33,909 nt of DNA from positions 1-33,909 of the forward strand of contig JAGTVG010000121.1 of NCBI GenBank assembly GCA_018224645.1, in the 5' to 3' direction. Shown in pieces: positions 19,687 to 29,331 of this stretch (the stretch's first letter is position 1; each line of letters begins with the position of its first letter). The stretch comes from Cyclobacteriaceae bacterium (GTDB taxonomy: Bacteria > Bacteroidota > Bacteroidia > Cytophagales > Cyclobacteriaceae). The notes below the pieces were generated by a model. The model made no database searches. It was not told where the DNA came from and saw only the letters and a program-made list of their open reading frames with translations. Position numbers and translations under genes: made by a program.

Positions 19687-20475
19687 ATGAAAGATTTTCA
19701 AACAGTCCTTCTCGAAAAGGAAGGCAATTTTTCAACGATCTGGCTGAACAGGCCTGAGAAAAGAAATGCCTTGAATGAAAAAATGATCGATGAGTTAACT
19801 GAGGCAATCACAAACATCAACCTGGAGAATCAGCAACGGTTGATCATCCTACGGGGGAAAGGGAAGGCATTTTCATCGGGTGCTGACCTGGATATGATGC
19901 GTGATGCGAAGGAAACCGCTCCAGGAGTGAAGATTGGCAAAATAAACCAGCTTCCACGTTGCCTCTCTGTCATTTATCAATCTGAAATTCCGGTAATTGG
20001 CGTGGCGCATGGATCAGTATTTGGCGGAGCCAATGGGATCCTTGCGGCCTGCGATATTGCACTCGCCGGAGCAAACACTGTTTTTGCTTTCAGCGAGGTA
20101 CGCCTCGGCCTTATACCCGCAGCGATTGCCCCTTATGTGATGAAAAGAACCGGGGAGTCCAAGGCCAGGGAATTTATGCTCACCGGTAAAAGATTTATGG
20201 CCCGGGAAGCGGAGATGTCAGGTTTGATCAACAGGTCACTTCCTGAAGATGCCCTTGAGGCCCATCTGGATGATTTGGTACAGGATATTCTGGCAGGGGG
20301 TCCGGAGGCCATCAGCATATGTAAATCGATGATCAGTCAGATTGCAAACGTCTGGGATTTGAATGAATCCCTGATTGAAACCGGAAAACTCATCCTGCAG
20401 GTCAGGGGGTCCGAAGAGGCACAAAGGAGGATGAGCTCATTTTTGAATAAAAAGCAAGGAAATTCAGCGAAATAA
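19687..20475 (+). CDS. Enoyl-CoA hydratase/isomerase family, methylglutaconyl-CoA hydratase (LiuC)-like
   Basis: WLNRPEKRNALNEKMIDELTEAI; LRGKGKAFSSGADLDMM; FGGANGILAACDIALA; FAFSEVRLGLIPAAIAPYVMKRTGE (LiuC-like signature). Confidence 0.88.
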   Translation: MKDFQTVLLEKEGNFSTIWLNRPEKRNALNEKMIDELTEAITNINLENQQRLIILRGKGKAFSSGADLDMMRDAKETAPGVKIGKINQLPRCLSVIYQSEIPVIGVAHGSVFGGANGILAACDIALAGANTVFAFSEVRLGLIPAAIAPYVMKRTGESKAREFMLTGKRFMAREAEMSGLINRSLPEDALEAHLDDLVQDILAGGPEAISICKSMISQIANVWDLNESLIETGKLILQVRGSEEAQRRMSSFLNKKQGNSAK

Positions 20476-20494
20476 AAAGATTAAAACAGGCATT

Positions 20495-22501
20495 TTGGGT
20501 TTATTTAAAAAAATACTGATAGCCAATCGTGGAGAGATCGCTATCAGGATACAGAAAACAGCCAGAAGGCTGGGAATCCATACGGTGGCCATATGTACGC
20601 CTGAGGATGCAGATGATATGTATGTAAGAATGGCGGATGAATCCTGGCAATTGAAGGGGAAAAGCCTTGCCGATACCTACCTGAATATCACCCGGATCAT
20701 TGACCTTGCCATCCGGTCAGGAGCAGAGGCGGTTCATCCCGGTTATGGGTTTCTTTCTGAAAATCCTGAATTTGCGGATGCCTGTGAAAAACATCATATG
20801 GTTTTTATCGGCCCCCCGGGAGAAATGATCCGATTGATGGGAAATAAGATCACCTCCGGAAAATTTGTGGAAAGCCTGGGCGTACCTGTCCCCGAAACGA
20901 TCACGGGAAATAAATCTGAAATCCTCAGCCGCAGACATTCCATCGATTTTCCGGTGCTGGTAAAAGCTGCCGGAGGAGGAGGAGGTAAGGGTATGAGAAT
21001 TGTGGAATCGGCTGAACATCTTGAAACGGCGCTGTTATCCACCGCACGGGAAGCAAAAGCCTATTTTGATAATGAAGAGATATATCTTGAAAAATATATT
21101 GAAAAACCCCGTCATATTGAAGTACAGATCCTGGGAGACCATTACGGGAATGTAATCCACCTGTTTGAAAGGGAATGTTCTGTCCAGAGAAGATATCAGA
21201 AGATCATTGAAGAGACGCCTGCCGTGAAGGTGCCTGAAAAGATACGGGAAAGGATCAGGCACGATGCAGTTACCATCGCCGGCGGGATGCAATACAGGAA
21301 TGCGGGTACCATCGAATTTCTTGTCGACGGGAATTGGGATTATTATTTCCTCGAAATGAATACAAGGCTGCAGGTTGAACATCCGGTTACGGAAATGACC
21401 ACGGGGATTGACCTGGTGGAACAGCAGATAAGGATTGCTTCGGGAGAAAAACTGGGGATATCGCAGGAAAATATACGTCAAACCGGCCATGCGATGGAAT
21501 GCAGGCTCTATGCGGAAGATCCAGCCCGGGATTTTCTGCCTTCGCCGGGCAGGATAACGCTGTACAGGGAGCCGGTATCGGAAAAGATCAGGATGGATTC
21601 AGGCATTTCCGGACCCGGGAATATTTCTCCCAGGTTCGATCCGCTGATCGGAAAGCTGGTCGTCAGGGGAGTGGATAGAAAGGAGGTCCTGGAACAAATG
21701 TCTTCTGCTTTATCTTCCTGCATCATACACGGCGTCACCCATAACATCCCCTTTCTCCAGTCCCTTATCCGGCATCCATTATTCAAGTCCAATGATATCT
21801 CTACCCATTTCTATGAAGAGAATAAGAAAGAAATTCTGGAAAACATGAAACATGAACAGGAAAAATTGGATCCTTTATTGCCGTTGTCCTTTTTTCTGGT
21901 TCATCAGTTGAACACAAGCAGACAAATCAGGCCGGTGAATGTCTGGCAGGAAATTGGTTTCTGGCGTTTGATGATGGAAATACCCGTTAAAAGCCAATCC
22001 GGTGAAATGATTGTCAGCATATTGGGAAACGATAACCAGGGGTTTAAACTGGAGATGGGTGCCAGAGAACTTACTGCCGGTATTATTTCGGCCGTTGATA
22101 ATGATATGACGCTGGAAATTAATGGGAAAACCTTGAGGGCAGTTGTTTCTTCCGGAAATGGTGGAAAGGGATGGGTCTCCTTTGAAGGACAGTTGTTTGA
22201 ATTCAGCCGCCTGGATGTCCTTCCCGGAGAATATATTTTTACGGAAACGGGTTCAGGTGAAAATAGCCATTCGGGGAAGATATTTTCACCCATGCCGGGT
22301 AAGATAGTGGATATACGGATCAGCAGAAACGCTACGGTCAGCAAGGGAGATATTCTTCTGGTCGTTGAGGCCATGAAAATGGAAAACAGCCTTGTCGCAC
22401 CTTTTGACGGACAGGTCAGCGCCGTTCATGCCAGGATGGGGCAATTGATCGGCAACAGGGAATTATTGATGGAATTGGTTCCGTCAGGGAAGGAAAATTA
22501 A
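20495..22501 (+). CDS. Acyl-CoA carboxylase alpha subunit: biotin carboxylase + BCCP
   Basis: GLFKKILIANRGEIAIRIQKTARRLGI; AAGGGGGKGMRIV; FLEMNTRLQVEHPVTEMTTGIDLVEQQIRIASGE; C-terminal VVEAMKMENSLVAPFDGQV biotinylation site. TTG start. Confidence 0.94.
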   Translation: MGLFKKILIANRGEIAIRIQKTARRLGIHTVAICTPEDADDMYVRMADESWQLKGKSLADTYLNITRIIDLAIRSGAEAVHPGYGFLSENPEFADACEKHHMVFIGPPGEMIRLMGNKITSGKFVESLGVPVPETITGNKSEILSRRHSIDFPVLVKAAGGGGGKGMRIVESAEHLETALLSTAREAKAYFDNEEIYLEKYIEKPRHIEVQILGDHYGNVIHLFERECSVQRRYQKIIEETPAVKVPEKIRERIRHDAVTIAGGMQYRNAGTIEFLVDGNWDYYFLEMNTRLQVEHPVTEMTTGIDLVEQQIRIASGEKLGISQENIRQTGHAMECRLYAEDPARDFLPSPGRITLYREPVSEKIRMDSGISGPGNISPRFDPLIGKLVVRGVDRKEVLEQMSSALSSCIIHGVTHNIPFLQSLIRHPLFKSNDISTHFYEENKKEILENMKHEQEKLDPLLPLSFFLVHQLNTSRQIRPVNVWQEIGFWRLMMEIPVKSQSGEMIVSILGNDNQGFKLEMGARELTAGIISAVDNDMTLEINGKTLRAVVSSGNGGKGWVSFEGQLFEFSRLDVLPGEYIFTETGSGENSHSGKIFSPMPGKIVDIRISRNATVSKGDILLVVEAMKMENSLVAPFDGQVSAVHARMGQLIGNRELLMELVPSGKEN

Positions 22502-22502
22502 T

Positions 22503-24326
22503 ATGAAAAAAAGCATCAGGATAGGCAATGCAGGAGGTTTCTGGGGAGATGATCTCCAGGCTTTCAGGAGACAGCTTCTGACAGGAAAGCTTGATTACCT
22601 GACGATGGATTTTCTTGCAGAGATTACCATGAGTATACTCCGCAAACAGCAGATCCGTGATCCGGAGGCGGGATATATCGGGGATTTTGTCGATCAGGTT
22701 GTTGAAAATGCGGAACTCATTGAAAAATCAGGCACGAAGATCCTGACAAATGCCGGCGGGATCAATCCACTTGGCTGTGCCCGGAAAATCATATCAGCAT
22801 TGAAAAAGCAGAACAGGTCGTTGAAACTGGCTGTGGTTGACGGGGATGATCTGATGGCGGTTATTGACCAGTTGTACCCTGGAAAGGCGGATTTTAAAAA
22901 CATGGAAACGGGGGTATCATTTGAAGAGATCAGGCAGCAGATTCAGAGTGCGAACGCCTACATGGGAATAATCCCTCTGCTGAAAGCCCTTCAAACTGAG
23001 GCAAATATCATCATTACAGGCCGTGTGACAGATACATCCATTACTATGGCCCCGATGGTACATGAACTGGGTTGGGAATTAAATGACTGGGATAAACTGG
23101 CCAGCGGTTTAATTGCCGGACATATCATTGAATGCGGGGCTCAGTCTACCGGCGGAAATTTCACCGATTGGAAAACGATAAAAACCTGGACCGACTTCGG
23201 GTATCCCATTGTCGAAATGTATGAAGATGGCAGTTTTGATGTCATCAAAGCCGATAATTCCGGGGGGATCATCAGCAGGGATTCGGTGAAGGAACAGATC
23301 GTCTATGAAATGGGTGATCCATCTGCATATATCAGCCCCGATGTCGTGGCTGATTTTACTGCCATTCAAATTTCAGAAAAGGGTAAGGACCGGGTCAGGA
23401 TTTCCGAAGCAAAAGGGTATCCGCCAACTCATTTTCTGAAAATATCCATGGCATACAAGGATGGATATTCGGCAAGTGGCCATGTGATCATCAGTGGTCC
23501 TGAGGCCATAATAAAGGCGGAAAAGGTCCGGGAAATATTCTGGGACCGCCTTGGTATAAGCTTTGAAAAACAAAATACGGAATTTATCGGATTTAATGCG
23601 GCGCACCTTAATCTGGCTGCTTCGTTGGAACCGAACGAGATCCTGATCCGTTTCAGTGTTTATGACAGGGAGAGGGAAAAGCTGGAAATTTTTTCAAAGA
23701 ACATTGCCCCATTGATCCTGAGCGGACCTCCCGGAATGGCCGTTACGGGTGGCCGACCCAGAATTACACAGGTTTTGACGTATTGGCCGTCATTGATTCA
23801 TAAAAAATGGATAAATCCCAGGTTAATAATTCCTGATGATCAGGGGCATATTAAGGAAGAATATATGCTAAGTTCAGTAACCGGTTTTGAATCGGGACAG
23901 GATTACAGCAGGAGCAGGGTTCAGGAGGCAAAGGACCCTGAAGCATTCAATATATCCGGGGAAACGGAGAATATACGCCTGGCGGATCTATGCCTGGCGC
24001 GGAGTGGAGATAAGGGGGATACCGCCAATCTGGGGGTTCTGGCAAGAAGTAGGGAGATATATGAATTTCTCAAGGAACACCTGACGGCTGGAATTATTAA
24101 AAATATGTTCCGGGGACATTGCCGGGGAAAAGTAATAAGATATGAACTGGATAATCTTCAGGCCTTGAATTTTCTGCTTCATGAAGCATTGGATGAGGGA
24201 GGCACCAGGTCATTACGGATCGATGCGCAGGGTAAAACCTTTGCCCAGGCATTTCTGAATCAAAGGGTCCCGGTACCGGTATCCTTGTCAGCATTGGTTA
24301 CGCAGAATTTATCAAAGAAAGGATAA
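22503..24326 (+). CDS. Acyclic terpene utilization AtuA family protein (DUF1446) with C-terminal AtuA-like domain
   Basis: SIRIGNAGGFWGDDLQAFRRQLLTGKLDYLTMDFLAEITMSIL; TNAGGINPLGCARKI; IITGRVTDTSITMAPM; AGHIIECGAQSTGGNFTDW; C-terminal IRLADLCLARSGDKGDTANLGVLARS. Confidence 0.92.
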   Translation: MKKSIRIGNAGGFWGDDLQAFRRQLLTGKLDYLTMDFLAEITMSILRKQQIRDPEAGYIGDFVDQVVENAELIEKSGTKILTNAGGINPLGCARKIISALKKQNRSLKLAVVDGDDLMAVIDQLYPGKADFKNMETGVSFEEIRQQIQSANAYMGIIPLLKALQTEANIIITGRVTDTSITMAPMVHELGWELNDWDKLASGLIAGHIIECGAQSTGGNFTDWKTIKTWTDFGYPIVEMYEDGSFDVIKADNSGGIISRDSVKEQIVYEMGDPSAYISPDVVADFTAIQISEKGKDRVRISEAKGYPPTHFLKISMAYKDGYSASGHVIISGPEAIIKAEKVREIFWDRLGISFEKQNTEFIGFNAAHLNLAASLEPNEILIRFSVYDREREKLEIFSKNIAPLILSGPPGMAVTGGRPRITQVLTYWPSLIHKKWINPRLIIPDDQGHIKEEYMLSSVTGFESGQDYSRSRVQEAKDPEAFNISGETENIRLADLCLARSGDKGDTANLGVLARSREIYEFLKEHLTAGIIKNMFRGHCRGKVIRYELDNLQALNFLLHEALDEGGTRSLRIDAQGKTFAQAFLNQRVPVPVSLSALVTQNLSKKG

Positions 24327-24334
24327 TTAAGACC

Positions 24335-25480
24335 ATGGATATATTTTGTAATGAGGAACACGATCTTATCCGGCAGACTGTCAGGGATTTTGCAGAGCAG
24401 GAGATCAGGCCGGTTGCACGTGAATTGGATGAAAAGGAAGAATTTTCGGTTTCGCTGACTAAAAAGATGGGGGAAATCGGATTGTTCGGCATGGTGGTGA
24501 ATGAACAATATAACGGGGAAGGATTTGATACCCTGTCATACATCATTGCGGTGGAAGAGCTGGCTCGCATTGACAGTTCGCAGGCAGCTACGGTAGCTGC
24601 ACATAATTCACTGGGGATCGGCCCAATCTATCATTACGGATCGGAAAAACAGAAAAAAAAATACCTGCCCATGCTGACTACCGGGGAATACCTTTGGGGT
24701 TTCGGTCTGACGGAACCCAATGCGGGTTCAGATTCCAGGGCAACGCGGACTTCAGCCAGGTTGGATGGGGATGAATGGGTGATCAATGGGTCAAAAATAT
24801 TCATTACAAATGCCGCAACCTCCATTACCCTGGGCACCACCGTACAGGTCAAGACAAGGGACCGGTCCGGGAGGAAAAACCTATCGGCCATTATTGTTGA
24901 GCAGGACACTCCTGGTTTCAAAGCTGAGGAAATGAAGCATAAAATGATGTGGCGGTCCTCCAATACAGCACAATTGTTTTTTGATCATTGCCGGGTCCCT
25001 GCTGAAAATCTGCTGGGAAAGGTGGGCATGGGATCTGGGATCATGCTCAGTACCCTTGACAGCGGACGGTTATCCATTGCTGCCATGGGACTTGGTCTTG
25101 CCCAGGGAGCCTTTGAAATGGCATTAAAATACGCCGGTCAGAGAAAACAATTCGGCAAGGTTATTGCCAAATTCCAGGGAGTGTCTTTCAAGCTGGCAGA
25201 AATGGCAACAAAGATTGAAGCTGCGAGGAACATGTTGTACAAAGCCTGCTGGCTGAAGGATAAAAAAAGGCCTTTTGCCAGGGAAGCCGCCATGTCAAAA
25301 TTATTTTGTTCCGAAATTGCCAAGGAGGTAGCCGATCATGCGGTGCAGATCCATGGCGGGTATGGATTAATGAAGGAGTATGATATTGAACGGTTTTACC
25401 GGGACCAGCGATTGCTGCAGATTGGTGAAGGCACTTCGGAGATTCAGAAAATAGTAATTATGAGGCACCTGGGTCTTTAG
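24335..25480 (+). CDS. Acyl-CoA dehydrogenase (short-chain/general type by active-site signature)
   Basis: FGLTEPNAGSDSRATRTSARLDGDEWVINGSKIFITNA; YAGQRKQFGKVIAKFQGVSFKLAEMATKIEAARNMLYKAC; HGGYGLMKEYDIERFYRDQRLLQIGEGTSEIQKIVI. Confidence 0.94.
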   Translation: MDIFCNEEHDLIRQTVRDFAEQEIRPVARELDEKEEFSVSLTKKMGEIGLFGMVVNEQYNGEGFDTLSYIIAVEELARIDSSQAATVAAHNSLGIGPIYHYGSEKQKKKYLPMLTTGEYLWGFGLTEPNAGSDSRATRTSARLDGDEWVINGSKIFITNAATSITLGTTVQVKTRDRSGRKNLSAIIVEQDTPGFKAEEMKHKMMWRSSNTAQLFFDHCRVPAENLLGKVGMGSGIMLSTLDSGRLSIAAMGLGLAQGAFEMALKYAGQRKQFGKVIAKFQGVSFKLAEMATKIEAARNMLYKACWLKDKKRPFAREAAMSKLFCSEIAKEVADHAVQIHGGYGLMKEYDIERFYRDQRLLQIGEGTSEIQKIVIMRHLGL

Positions 25481-25573
25481 GAATATTTCTGACCGATTTC
25501 CCAGTTGATTATTTTTTTTACTAATTTTAAGTATTGTTATCGTGTATTTTTTCATTTTAACCATTTTTTAATC

Positions 25574-27127
25574 ATGGCTTACGCAACTTCTGAGTTAATT
25601 TCTTCCAGGCCGTTCAGGATTATTTTTACTGCTTTGAGAATGCTTATCGGATGGCATTTATTATATGAAGGGATCCTAAAGATCATTGATCCGGCCTGGA
25701 CTTCTGCTGCCTATCTGGCGGGATCGACGGGTATATTGTCCGGATTTTTTCAATGGATCGTTGATTCATCAGTCATGCTGACGGTTGTGGATGCCCTCAA
25801 TGTTTGGGGACTGACGGTCATCGGTTTCGCCCTGATAATCGGATACAGGACAAGATTTTTCGGAATCGCCGGAGCATTGTTATTGTTCATGTATTATATG
25901 GCTTATCCTCCTGTTATAGGCAGAAGTGGATTATCTGTGGAGGGGAATTATTTATTTGTGGACAAAAACCTCATTGAATCGATTCTGCTGCTTGGTTTTG
26001 CAACCTTTTCCAATGGGTATCTTTATGGGCTTGATAGAATACTGAATGGATCCGGAATAAAACTGCATCCCTTTGAACGTAAAAACCTTCAAATTCCAGA
26101 TCAGGAGGAGATCCAGGGAGAATTGAACAAGTTGAGTATGAACAGGAGGGAGTTGATCAAGAATCTCTCTGCATTGCCCGTGCTGGGGCTTTTTGGCTTT
26201 GGGTTTTTGAAGAAAAAACAATGGATGAGCCTCGAAGAAAAAAAGCTGGTAGCGATGGGAGGAACCGATGCAGTTACCAGCGCCACCCTAAAAACCTTTC
26301 ATTTTTCAAAACTTGAGGATCTAAGAGGAACCCTGCCCATGGGGAAAATTGGCAATCTGGAAGTGAGCAGATTGTTCATGGGTGGAAACCTGATCGGAGG
26401 GTGGGCCCATGCGAGAGACCTTATTTATGTCTCTAAACTGGTAAAATCCTATCATTCTGATGAAAAAGTGATCCATACGATGCAGCTTGCCGAACAATGT
26501 GGAATCAATACCCTGCTAACCAATCCACAGCTCAACAGGATCATCAACAAGTACTGGCGTGAAACAAAAGGAAAAATGCAGTTCATTTCTGATTGCGGTA
26601 TTTCGGAAGACCTGCTTAAGGGAGTTCAGATGTCAATCGATGGCGGTGCACATGCCTGTTACAGCCAGGGAGAAATCTCTGATCAGCTTGTCAGGGATGG
26701 AGATTTTGATACATTGGCCAGAGCCCTTTATATGATCCGTCAGAACGGTTTGCCTGCCGGAATCGGCGCCCACCGTCTCGAAACAATACAAGGCTGTGTA
26801 GAAAAAGGATTAAAACCTGATTTCTGGGTAAAGACCCTGCATCATCATAATTACTGGTCAGCCTCTCCGGCAGAATGGAATGATAACATGTATTGTTTTA
26901 AGCCGGCGGAAACCATTCAGTTTATGTCAGGTCTCGAAGAACCCTGGATTGCCTTCAAGATTCTGGCGGCCGGATCGATCGCGCCTGAAGAAGGTTTCAG
27001 GTATGCCTTTGAGAATGGTGCCGATTTTATCTGCGTGGGAATGTATGATTTTCAGATCGTTGATGATGTGAACATTGCACTGGATACACTGAACGGTTTG
27101 CAGAGGAACCGGCCCTGGAGAGCCTGA
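25574..27127 (+). CDS. Fusion: N-terminal DoxX-like membrane domain + C-terminal aldo/keto-reductase-like barrel domain
   Basis: N-term: ISSRPFRIIFTALRMLIGWHLLYEGILKIIDPAWTSAAYL... with several TM segments (DoxX-like); C-term: LPMGKIGNLEVSRLFMGGNLIGGWAHARDLIYVSKLVKSYHSDEKVIHTMQLAEQCGINTLL...GADFICVGMYDFQIVDDVNIALDTL. ATG at 25574 preferred over 25505. Confidence 0.8.
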   Translation: MAYATSELISSRPFRIIFTALRMLIGWHLLYEGILKIIDPAWTSAAYLAGSTGILSGFFQWIVDSSVMLTVVDALNVWGLTVIGFALIIGYRTRFFGIAGALLLFMYYMAYPPVIGRSGLSVEGNYLFVDKNLIESILLLGFATFSNGYLYGLDRILNGSGIKLHPFERKNLQIPDQEEIQGELNKLSMNRRELIKNLSALPVLGLFGFGFLKKKQWMSLEEKKLVAMGGTDAVTSATLKTFHFSKLEDLRGTLPMGKIGNLEVSRLFMGGNLIGGWAHARDLIYVSKLVKSYHSDEKVIHTMQLAEQCGINTLLTNPQLNRIINKYWRETKGKMQFISDCGISEDLLKGVQMSIDGGAHACYSQGEISDQLVRDGDFDTLARALYMIRQNGLPAGIGAHRLETIQGCVEKGLKPDFWVKTLHHHNYWSASPAEWNDNMYCFKPAETIQFMSGLEEPWIAFKILAAGSIAPEEGFRYAFENGADFICVGMYDFQIVDDVNIALDTLNGLQRNRPWRA

Positions 27128-27218
27128 TTTCCCCGATTAACTCATACCATCACTCCGGGTGATGCCATGTGCATATCGGCCATCATCTCCCTGATGTTTA
27201 CCTTTCACAGGATCACTT

Positions 27219-29207
27219 TTATTGATCTTCACCCCCTTTTTTCACAAACATCATCTTTGTGAAAACCAGATGATTACCGCTTCCCCCAGCTTCCTTCATG
27301 AGGGTGACTGAAGGATAATTTTCATTCAGATTTATATCCCCTATATAAAGATCTTCCATTGATTCGACATTTTCTGAATGTGAGCTGATAGTCTCAGAAA
27401 CCCTTTTCTGCCGTTGCCATATGGAAAAATCACATCCTTCGCCGCTCTTCAGGAAACTGATGTACATCCCATATTTCCCCCGGGGGATTTCATCGAGATG
27501 AACAACCATAATGCTGTTCTCATCACCATGAAACATGAATTTACCCCAATCGATACGGCTCACCGCATTATAAAGTCCAACGGTTACCTTCATCAGGTCA
27601 GGCGTTATGATCAGTGTATCGGGTAAATATATTTCCCTCAATTCCTCCCGGGGCTCCATAATTTCTGTTGGCGGATGTTCACCATAATAGAAGGCAATGG
27701 ATGTATAATCGACCGGATACCGGTTCCCTTCAGGTCCGTGTTCGATGGTATGAAGGAAATGCTGCCGATAACTGATTTTATCTGTGAGATAGAACCTGTA
27801 TCCACCGGTTCGGGATAACGGGATGGAATATTCAAGGCAGCCGTGGATGGGCAGACTGAAAGCCCTGTCCCATCGGTTCGGCAGTGCATACCAGCCCCCG
27901 TTAAAATAATCTTCAGAGCCGGTACCATGCAGCCGCAAGGTATGATCGACAAGCGTGGAATCATCACCTTCAAAGAATCTGGTCATTCCGGCACTTAATC
28001 CCCTTGCCTGCAATATGGTTCCGAAATGATGTCCTTTCCCACTGGATTCCTGGAAAATGTATGGTTCTCCTTCCTCCGGGTGTATTATTCTTTTCCATTG
28101 TGTATAAAATTTCCCCTCAAATGCAGGATTCCTTCTCTCCGGAACAAATCCAATGGATGATTTTAATGCTATTGCAGGCTGATCGGCATTTCCCCTTTTT
28201 GCATAAATCAATTCAAATTTTGCACGAGAATCAAAAGGCATCGGTATGAAACAATAATTGATCCCCGATTCACTTCCATGCAGGATACTCCTGGTTGATG
28301 GTTTTCCGAAAGCATAGCCAAAAAAATCTATAACCGGACAGAACACAGCCGGTTGATCTTCATCATCCCACAGGATCTTGATTAAGAGGTCTTTGTTGAT
28401 TTCTACTGAACCTGAGGTAGTTACCAGTTCAAATTTAAGGATTCTTCCGGCTTTCTCAAGGTTCAAAAGGTCTACTGTTTCACCCGGGGAAATCGTAAAT
28501 GATTGAGTTATCGACTCCTGGCCGGTATTGATAGAATCGATGTAGGATTCAATATCCGATCTCCTGCTTTCCCAGAATCTGGCGGCTCTTCTTAAAACTG
28601 TATTTTCGGCTTCATTCAGCTCCATCCGGAAACTTTCAGGACCGGTTGTGCCATTGAATTTTCTGTATTGTATCTGGTGAAAATATAACTGATCTCCGAT
28701 GTAGACGATTTTGCAGGATTGCTGGTAGGGAATGGGTAAATACGAATAATAACCGCCAACTTCATTGCCCACGATAGGTGTGATGAATGGATATTGTTTG
28801 CCACTGAACAAATCGATGAAGCGGATACTGATCCTCGGTTCGGTTTCACCATCAAAATAAAACTGTATGGTATCTTCCGAAGGTGTAGGGGTCCATATTC
28901 TTTCGATCACTCCCGGCCCCTGAAGATCGGCTATGATCAATTTATCACCTTCTTTCCGGATGTATGAATATAAACCGGAAAATCCATCATTGTTACCTCC
29001 GGTTGTATCGTAACTTGAGACCTGCTCGACGGTTGTATTATCCCTGTATTGCGGAAGAAGATCTAACCGGTAAAGATATTCAAGTTCATCCGAGAATGAA
29101 TATACGCTGTGTAGCGAAACCGTCCTGATAAGAACGGCATCATCCTCCCGGCAACTGATTAAAAAAGCAAGAACCAGGAAAAAGTAAAAAAAACGATTGA
29201 TTTTCAT
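27219..29207 (-). CDS. DUF2961 (GH172-like) lipoprotein
   Basis: FLVLAFLISCRED lipobox; LIIADLQGPGVIERIWTPTPSEDTIQFYFDGETEPRISI; LRLHGTGSEDYFNGGWYALPNRWDRAFSLPIHGCLEY (hallmark GTGSEDYFN..WY). Confidence 0.9.
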   Translation of the reverse strand: MKINRFFYFFLVLAFLISCREDDAVLIRTVSLHSVYSFSDELEYLYRLDLLPQYRDNTTVEQVSSYDTTGGNNDGFSGLYSYIRKEGDKLIIADLQGPGVIERIWTPTPSEDTIQFYFDGETEPRISIRFIDLFSGKQYPFITPIVGNEVGGYYSYLPIPYQQSCKIVYIGDQLYFHQIQYRKFNGTTGPESFRMELNEAENTVLRRAARFWESRRSDIESYIDSINTGQESITQSFTISPGETVDLLNLEKAGRILKFELVTTSGSVEINKDLLIKILWDDEDQPAVFCPVIDFFGYAFGKPSTRSILHGSESGINYCFIPMPFDSRAKFELIYAKRGNADQPAIALKSSIGFVPERRNPAFEGKFYTQWKRIIHPEEGEPYIFQESSGKGHHFGTILQARGLSAGMTRFFEGDDSTLVDHTLRLHGTGSEDYFNGGWYALPNRWDRAFSLPIHGCLEYSIPLSRTGGYRFYLTDKISYRQHFLHTIEHGPEGNRYPVDYTSIAFYYGEHPPTEIMEPREELREIYLPDTLIITPDLMKVTVGLYNAVSRIDWGKFMFHGDENSIMVVHLDEIPRGKYGMYISFLKSGEGCDFSIWQRQKRVSETISSHSENVESMEDLYIGDINLNENYPSVTLMKEAGGSGNHLVFTKMMFVKKGGEDQ

Positions 29208-29331
29208 GGTAAAAATTAATTATTGATGCGGACGAATTTAATCATATATTCAGGCGGATGAAATAATAAACAATCAGTTTTTTAATCGGTTCCCGGACTG
29301 ATTTAGTGAAAGGGTATTATTGTTATTCTAT

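Noticed and set aside
27148-27164. catcac-tccgg-gtgatg hairpin between convergent genes as a terminator
   Set aside because: Only a 6-bp stem with no T tract on either strand; too weak to call.
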